64,000 nt of DNA from Knoellia sinensis KCTC 19936 (GTDB lineage: Bacteria > Actinomycetota > Actinomycetes > Actinomycetales > Dermatophilaceae). The position numbers were made by a program, and so were the translations under genes. This document shows, piece by piece, positions 60,056-64,000 of this stretch. Each line of letters opens with the position of its first letter. Position 1 is the stretch's first letter. Location of the stretch: assembly GCF_000768705.1 (NCBI RefSeq), contig NZ_AVPJ01000003.1:186001-250000 (forward strand). Reading direction: 5' to 3'. The notes below the pieces were generated by a model that saw only the letters and a list, made by a program, of their open reading frames with translations, searched no databases and had not been told where the DNA came from.

Positions 60056-60415
60056 TCAGGTCCAGCGCAGGAGGCCACGGCGGGCCGCGTGGAGCAGCCC
60101 GATGACGATGATGCCGATGAAGATCGCGATCTCGACGAGCGAGGCCATCCCCAGATTCGAGTCGCGCAGGACGTAGGCCCACGGGAAGAGATAGACGGCA
60201 TCGACGGCGAAGACGACATAGAGGAAGGCGTAGGCGAGGTAGCGCACCTGGCTCTGCGCCCATCCCTCGCCGACCGGGTCGACGCCGGACTCGTAGGTCG
60301 TGAGCTTGGCGGGCGTGGCTGCCCGGGGGGCCAGGAGATGACGGGCCCCCGACGCGGCGATGACGAGCAGCAGGCCGGTCGCCAGCACTGCCGCTGCAAC
60401 CACGTATCCGGTCAT
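60056..60415 (-). CDS. nuoA: NADH-quinone oxidoreductase subunit A
   Basis: The 119 residues from ATG 60415 have three transmembrane helices, the loop TTYESGVDPVGEGWAQSQVR with the conserved E-S-G-x-x-P, and the acidic second helix LAYAFLYVVFAVDAVYLFPW. It is the first of the minus-strand nuo genes and diverges from korA. Confidence 0.93.
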   Translation of the reverse strand: MTGYVVAAAVLATGLLLVIAASGARHLLAPRAATPAKLTTYESGVDPVGEGWAQSQVRYLAYAFLYVVFAVDAVYLFPWAYVLRDSNLGMASLVEIAIFIGIIVIGLLHAARRGLLRWT

Positions 60416-60460
60416 GGGCCGAAGCCTAATGGCGCCACGCGGGGCGAAGGGCTCCCGCCG

Positions 60461-60524
60461 GGTCGAGATAGTAGGAAACGCCGGTGGAGCCTGCCCGCAC
60501 TCGGCGTTTCCTACCATCTCGACC
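60461..60524. repeat. 22-bp inverted repeat in the nuoA/korA divergent region
   Basis: GGTCGAGATAGTAGGAAACG and its right arm 60503-60524 match at 21 of 22 positions around a 20-base loop. Unlike the other hairpins it lies between two divergent promoters, so it would sit in the nuoA leader or korA leader, or act as an operator, rather than as a terminator. Confidence 0.7.
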
Positions 60525-60657
60525 TTTCTCGGGTCCGCCACGGCTCTCATCTCACCGTGGACACGTCCAAAGTGTTGCCTTACCTGAGTCGTACGATGGG
60601 TGGAACGCCGGGTATCACACATTCGGGCCCGACGGACGTCTCTCGAGTCAGGTGTTC

Positions 60658-62526
60658 ATGTCCAGCAAGACCGTGCAGAAACTCGATCGTGTCGTCATCC
60701 GTTTCGCGGGGGACTCCGGCGACGGCATGCAACTCACCGGAGACCGGTTCACCTCGGAGACCGCAGCGATGGGCAACGACCTGTCGACGCTGCCCAACTT
60801 CCCGGCCGAGATCCGCGCACCCCAGGGCACGCTGCCCGGAGTGTCGAGCTTCCAGCTCCACTTCGCCGACCATGAGGTCCTCACGCCCGGTGACGCCCCA
60901 GACGTCCTCGTCGCGATGAACCCGGCCGCCCTCATGGCCAATCTCGCCGACGTGCCCCGCGGCGCGACGATCATCATCAACACCGACGAGTTCACCAAGC
61001 GCGCGCTGGCCAAGGTCGGCTACGCCGAGAACCCGGTCGATGACGGCACGCTCGAGTCCTTCCACGTCCACCCCGTGCCACTCACGTCGATCACCGTCGA
61101 GGCGCTCGCCGCCTTTGACGGCCTGACCCGCAAGGAGAAGGAGCGCGCCAAGAACATGTTCGCGCTCGGGCTCCTGTCGTGGATGTACACGCGGCCCACC
61201 GCCGGCACCGAGGCGTTCCTCGCCAAGAAGTTCGGCGCCCACCCCGAGATCCTCGAGGCCAACCTCACCGCCCTCAAGGCGGGCTGGAACTACGGCGAGA
61301 CGACCGAGGACTTCGCGTCGAGCTACGAGATCGCCCCGGCCGTGATGCCCCCGGGCACCTATCGCAACATCACGGGCAACACGGCCCTGGCGCACGGTCT
61401 CGTCGCCGCTGCCCACCAGGCCAAGTTGCCGCTCGTGCTCGGGTCCTACCCGATCACCCCGGCCTCCGACATCCTCCACGCTCTCTCCGCACTCAAGCGC
61501 CACAACATCACGACGATGCAGGCCGAGGACGAGATCGCCGGCATCGGCATCGCTCTCGGCGCGAGCTTCGGCGGCGCCATCGGTGTGACGACGACGTCCG
61601 GTCCGGGTGTCGCGCTGAAGTCCGAGATGATCGGCCTCGCCGTCTCGCTCGAACTGCCGCTGATCATCGTCGACGTCCAGCGGGGCGGGCCCTCGACCGG
61701 CCTGCCGACCAAGACCGAGCAGTCCGACCTCCTCCAGGCGATGTTCGGCCGCAACGGTGAGTCGCCCGTCCCGATCATCGCGCCGTCGACCCCCGCCGAC
61801 TGCTTCGACGCAGCCTTCGAAGCGGTCCGGATCGCGACGGCATACCGGACTCCTGTCTTCCTGCTCAGTGACGGCTACCTCGCCAACGGTTCCGAGCCAT
61901 GGGCCGTGCCGGAGGTCGCCGACCTCCCCGACCTGCAGGTCGAGTTCGCGAGCGAGCCCAACGGTGTCGACGACAAGGGTGAGCCGGTCTTCCACCCGTT
62001 CCTGCGCGACCCCGAGACGCTCGCCCGCCCGTGGGCCATTCCGGGCACGCCCGGCCTCGAGCACCGCATCGGCGGCATCGAGAAGGCCGACGTCACCGGC
62101 AACATCTCCTACGATCCCGACAACCACGACAAGATGACGCGCCTGCGCGCCGCCAAGGTCGCCGGCATCGCGGGCATTCCCGACCTCGCGGTCGAGGACC
62201 CGTCGGGTGACGCGCGCGTGCTCATCCTCGGGTGGGGTTCAACCCAGGGACCGATCGCCGCTGCTGTCAGGGCTGTTCGCAACGCCGGCCACTCCGTCGC
62301 CAGCGCGCACCTGCGCAACCTCAACCCCTTCCCCGCCAACCTCGGCGAGGTCCTGCGGTCCTACGACCGCGTCGTCGTCCCCGAGATGAACCTTGGCCAG
62401 CTGTCGATGCTGCTGCGCGCCGAGTTCCTCGTCGACGTCCGCCCCCACACCTCCGTGCGAGGCCTGCCGTTCTCCACGGTCGATCTCGCCGACGTCATCC
62501 TCACCCACCTCGAGGAGCTCAAGTGA
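60658..62526 (+). CDS. korA: 2-oxoacid:ferredoxin oxidoreductase alpha subunit
   Basis: The 622 residues from ATG 60658 fuse the gamma-type domain (VVIRFAGDSGDGMQLTGDRF) with the alpha pyrimidine-binding domain (LGSYPITPASDILHALS; QAEDEIAGIGIALGASF; TTTSGPGVALKSEMIGLAV; VDVQRGGPSTGLPTKTEQSD) and a C-terminal transketolase-like domain. This is the actinobacterial KorA plan; with KorB it oxidises 2-oxoglutarate and CoA to succinyl-CoA, reducing ferredoxin, as an alternative step in the TCA cycle. The ribosome-binding site is weak. It overlaps korB as GTGA. Confidence 0.95.
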   Translation: MSSKTVQKLDRVVIRFAGDSGDGMQLTGDRFTSETAAMGNDLSTLPNFPAEIRAPQGTLPGVSSFQLHFADHEVLTPGDAPDVLVAMNPAALMANLADVPRGATIIINTDEFTKRALAKVGYAENPVDDGTLESFHVHPVPLTSITVEALAAFDGLTRKEKERAKNMFALGLLSWMYTRPTAGTEAFLAKKFGAHPEILEANLTALKAGWNYGETTEDFASSYEIAPAVMPPGTYRNITGNTALAHGLVAAAHQAKLPLVLGSYPITPASDILHALSALKRHNITTMQAEDEIAGIGIALGASFGGAIGVTTTSGPGVALKSEMIGLAVSLELPLIIVDVQRGGPSTGLPTKTEQSDLLQAMFGRNGESPVPIIAPSTPADCFDAAFEAVRIATAYRTPVFLLSDGYLANGSEPWAVPEVADLPDLQVEFASEPNGVDDKGEPVFHPFLRDPETLARPWAIPGTPGLEHRIGGIEKADVTGNISYDPDNHDKMTRLRAAKVAGIAGIPDLAVEDPSGDARVLILGWGSTQGPIAAAVRAVRNAGHSVASAHLRNLNPFPANLGEVLRSYDRVVVPEMNLGQLSMLLRAEFLVDVRPHTSVRGLPFSTVDLADVILTHLEELK

Positions 62527-63665
62527 CCGCCATCGACAACAGCCGCGACGCCCTGAACGCGACGGCTGGTGGAGTCGCCGCGAGCAACGGCGCACCGACG
62601 CGCCCGAGCGGACTGGCCGGCATACCTCTGCTTGCTCCGGACGCGGCGAAGCAGACCAAGAAGGAGTTCACCTCCGACCAGGAGGTGCGCTGGTGCCCGG
62701 GCTGCGGGGACTACGCGATCCTCGCGGCGGTGCAGTCGTTCCTGCCCGAGCTGGGACTCAAGCGCGAGAACATCACGTTCGTCTCCGGCATTGGTTGCTC
62801 GAGCCGCTTCCCCTACTACCTCGACACCTATGGCATGCACTCGATCCACGGGCGTGCACCGTCGATCGCGACCGGCCTCGCCACGTCGCGGCCGGACCAG
62901 AACGTGTGGGTCGTGACGGGTGACGGTGACGCGCTGTCGATCGGTGGCAACCACCTCATCCACGCGCTGCGCCGCAACGTCAACATGACGATCCTGCTGT
63001 TCAACAACGAGATCTACGGCCTGACCAAGGGTCAGTACTCCCCCACCTCGCGCGTCGGCCAGGTGACGAAGTCGACGCCGATGGGGTCGGTCGACCAGCC
63101 GTTCAACCCGGTGTCGTTGGCGCTCGGTGCGGAGGCGACCTTCGTCGCGCGCACCACGGACACTGATCGCAAGCACCTCACGGGCATCCTGCAGGCCGCC
63201 GCAGAGCACCGGGGGACCTCGCTCGTCGAGATCTATCAGAACTGCCCGATCTTCAACGACGGCGCGTTCGACCTCATCAAGGACCGCACTCAGCAGGAGG
63301 CGCGGCTCGTGCACCTCCTCGACGGCGAGCCGGTGCAGGTCGGCCCAGAGGACGACCGCAAGACCTTGGTCCGTATGCCGGGTGGTGGCCTCGAGTTCGT
63401 CCCTGCGGCTTCCGCAGAGGGCGCGGATGTCGTCGTGCACGACGCGGGTGCCGACGACCCGAGTCAGGCGTTCGCGTTGTCACGGCTCGACTCCCCCGAG
63501 ATGACGCACGTGCCGATGGGCATCTTCCGATCGGTGTCGCGTCCGACCTATGACGACGGGGTGCGCGCGCAGGTCGAGGCTGCGGTCACCACTGCTGGCG
63601 GTCCGGCGACGGACGACGACCTGGCCGCGCTGCTCCGTGGGCGTGACACCTGGACGGTGGCGTGA
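62523..63665 (+). CDS. korB: 2-oxoacid:ferredoxin oxidoreductase beta subunit
   Basis: The 380 residues from GTG 62523 carry the cluster/TPP features: WCPGCGDYAILAAVQ with two Fe/S cysteines, SGIGCSSRFPYYLDTYGMHS with a third, the TPP motif GDGDALSIGGNHLIHALRRN near residue 135 ending in NNEIYGLTKGQYSPTS, and the fourth cysteine in IYQNCPIFNDGAF. No separate delta or ferredoxin subunit is encoded here, as in mycobacteria. Confidence 0.95.
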   Translation: MTAIDNSRDALNATAGGVAASNGAPTRPSGLAGIPLLAPDAAKQTKKEFTSDQEVRWCPGCGDYAILAAVQSFLPELGLKRENITFVSGIGCSSRFPYYLDTYGMHSIHGRAPSIATGLATSRPDQNVWVVTGDGDALSIGGNHLIHALRRNVNMTILLFNNEIYGLTKGQYSPTSRVGQVTKSTPMGSVDQPFNPVSLALGAEATFVARTTDTDRKHLTGILQAAAEHRGTSLVEIYQNCPIFNDGAFDLIKDRTQQEARLVHLLDGEPVQVGPEDDRKTLVRMPGGGLEFVPAASAEGADVVVHDAGADDPSQAFALSRLDSPEMTHVPMGIFRSVSRPTYDDGVRAQVEAAVTTAGGPATDDDLAALLRGRDTWTVA

Positions 63666-63678
63666 CGTTGGCGTCGAG

Positions 63679-64000
63679 ATGACGCCATTGGACGGCGACC
63701 ACGAAGTCAGGCGCGGGACTGCCTTTGGCTTTGCGGCCTATGGCATCTGGGGCCTGTTCCCGCTCTATTTCCACGCCCTCAAGCCGTCGGGTGCGTTCGA
63801 GATCCTCGCGCACCGGATCCTGTGGACGCTGGCGTTCTGTGCCCTGGTCCTCATGGTGCGCCGGGACTGGGCGTGGCTGCGGACTGTGGTGGCTCGCCCG
63901 CGGCTGCTCGGCGGGCTGACGCTCGCAGCGCTGCTCATCGCGGTCAACTGGGTCATCTATGTGTTGGCCGTCATCACGGGGCGGACGTATGCCGCTGCGC
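63679..64000 (+). CDS. rarD: RarD-like EamA family transporter, cut by window edge
   Basis: From ATG 63679 about 107 residues are visible: a hydrophilic start, then FGFAAYGIWGLFPLYFHALK, LAHRILWTLAFCALVLMVRR, a third helix and LIAVNWVIYVLAVITGRTYAAA. YGxWGLFPLYFHxL and NWxIYxxAV are RarD signatures. The substrate of RarD proteins is unknown (chloramphenicol sensitivity in some). It begins 14 bases after korB. Confidence 0.88.
   Translation, partial: MTPLDGDHEVRRGTAFGFAAYGIWGLFPLYFHALKPSGAFEILAHRILWTLAFCALVLMVRRDWAWLRTVVARPRLLGGLTLAALLIAVNWVIYVLAVITGRTYAAA

Larger units (their letters stand above)
2309..63994. repeat. Dispersed octamer GTATGCCG/CGGCATAC, 47 copies
   Basis: GTATGCCG starts at 2309, 2717, 8420, 9666, 11475, 12480, 14278, 18732, 24881, 29772, 32563, 41753, 42654, 43658, 45959, 48762, 51860, 55231, 57109, 58700, 63373 and 63987. 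CGGCATAC starts at 2542, 4689, 9173, 10085, 11710, 14641, 16091, 18831, 19447, 24460, 26024, 26087, 32391, 34254, 40159, 41630, 46039, 49014, 52774, 54458, 56102, 57716, 59968, 61838 and 62618. Counts by eye: 22 and 25. Most copies are inside genes; six (12480, 16091, 40159, 55231, 58700, 59968) are intergenic. Function unknown. Confidence 0.9.

Noticed and set aside
2309-63994. GTATGCCG as an FtsK-orienting (KOPS-like) or other polar chromosome signal
   Set aside because: The two orientations are nearly equal (22 and 25) over 64 kb with no local bias; polar signals should be strongly skewed.

Overview
The window is high-GC (roughly 70 percent by eye), densely packed and operonic. Stop/start overlaps of the ATGA and GTGA type are frequent, GTG starts are common, and the gene content (IcmF, KorAB, Nuo, DUF2617/DUF4178, YajQ, ROK-controlled sugar ABC, form II cox cluster) fits an actinobacterium, probably Micrococcales of the Intrasporangiaceae type. 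The placement is an inference from content and style, not from a marker gene. There is no rRNA, CRISPR array, insertion sequence or prophage; one tRNA (Tyr) is present. Most of it reads as core chromosome.

Layout. 0-1.7 kb: a minus-strand cluster DUF4178 - DUF2617 - small lipoprotein - DUF350 membrane protein (cut by the left edge). 1.8-4.2 kb: minus operon of a short-chain dehydrogenase, a beta-lactamase-fold serine hydrolase and a BtuF-like metal-receptor protein, the last two without signal peptides. 4.5-7.2 kb: SNF2-type helicase, orphan XRE regulator, CarD-like small protein. 7.3-10.6 kb: fused isobutyryl-CoA mutase icmF with a perfect 18-bp operator-like palindrome at its start. 10.6-15.3 kb: two paralogous micro-membrane proteins, an aminoglycoside-phosphotransferase-fold kinase, aroQ, then an OmpR-type two-component system whose kinase is in frame with a DUF4173 membrane protein. 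16-20 kb: secreted VWA protein, GlxA-type regulator, small membrane protein. 19.4-27.7 kb: a form II carbon-monoxide-dehydrogenase-like operon (mocA-like, coxD, coxE, xdhC, coxS, coxL, coxM, coxG). 28-35.2 kb: two NarL-type two-component systems, each facing a divergent membrane protein, with a zinc alcohol dehydrogenase attached to the first. 35.2-39.8 kb: ROK regulator and sugar ABC transporter. 40.1-45.6 kb: tRNA-Tyr, yajQ, NTF2-like protein, pepN, FMN reductase, htpX.

45.6-63.7 kb is an energy region: nuoH-I-J-K-L-M-N; then, where nuoD-E-F-G would be expected, an unrelated membrane protein, a multicopper oxidase and an STM3941-like protein; then nuoC, an aminotransferase, an SGNH hydrolase, a YrdB-like protein, nuoB and nuoA. 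Divergent from nuoA lies korAB, a 2-oxoacid:ferredoxin oxidoreductase. The visible Nuo set lacks the NADH-oxidising module and the quinone-site subunit NuoD, so an electron input other than NADH, possibly ferredoxin from KorAB, is a reasonable hypothesis. The window ends inside a rarD-like gene.

The most unusual signal is not a gene. The octamer GTATGCCG (or its complement CGGCATAC) occurs 47 times by eye on both strands, about once every 1.36 kb, against roughly two expected. It is written through coding sequence in every reading frame using codons otherwise expected to be rare (ATA, GTA, TAT, GCA), and it recurs between genes beside long inverted repeats.
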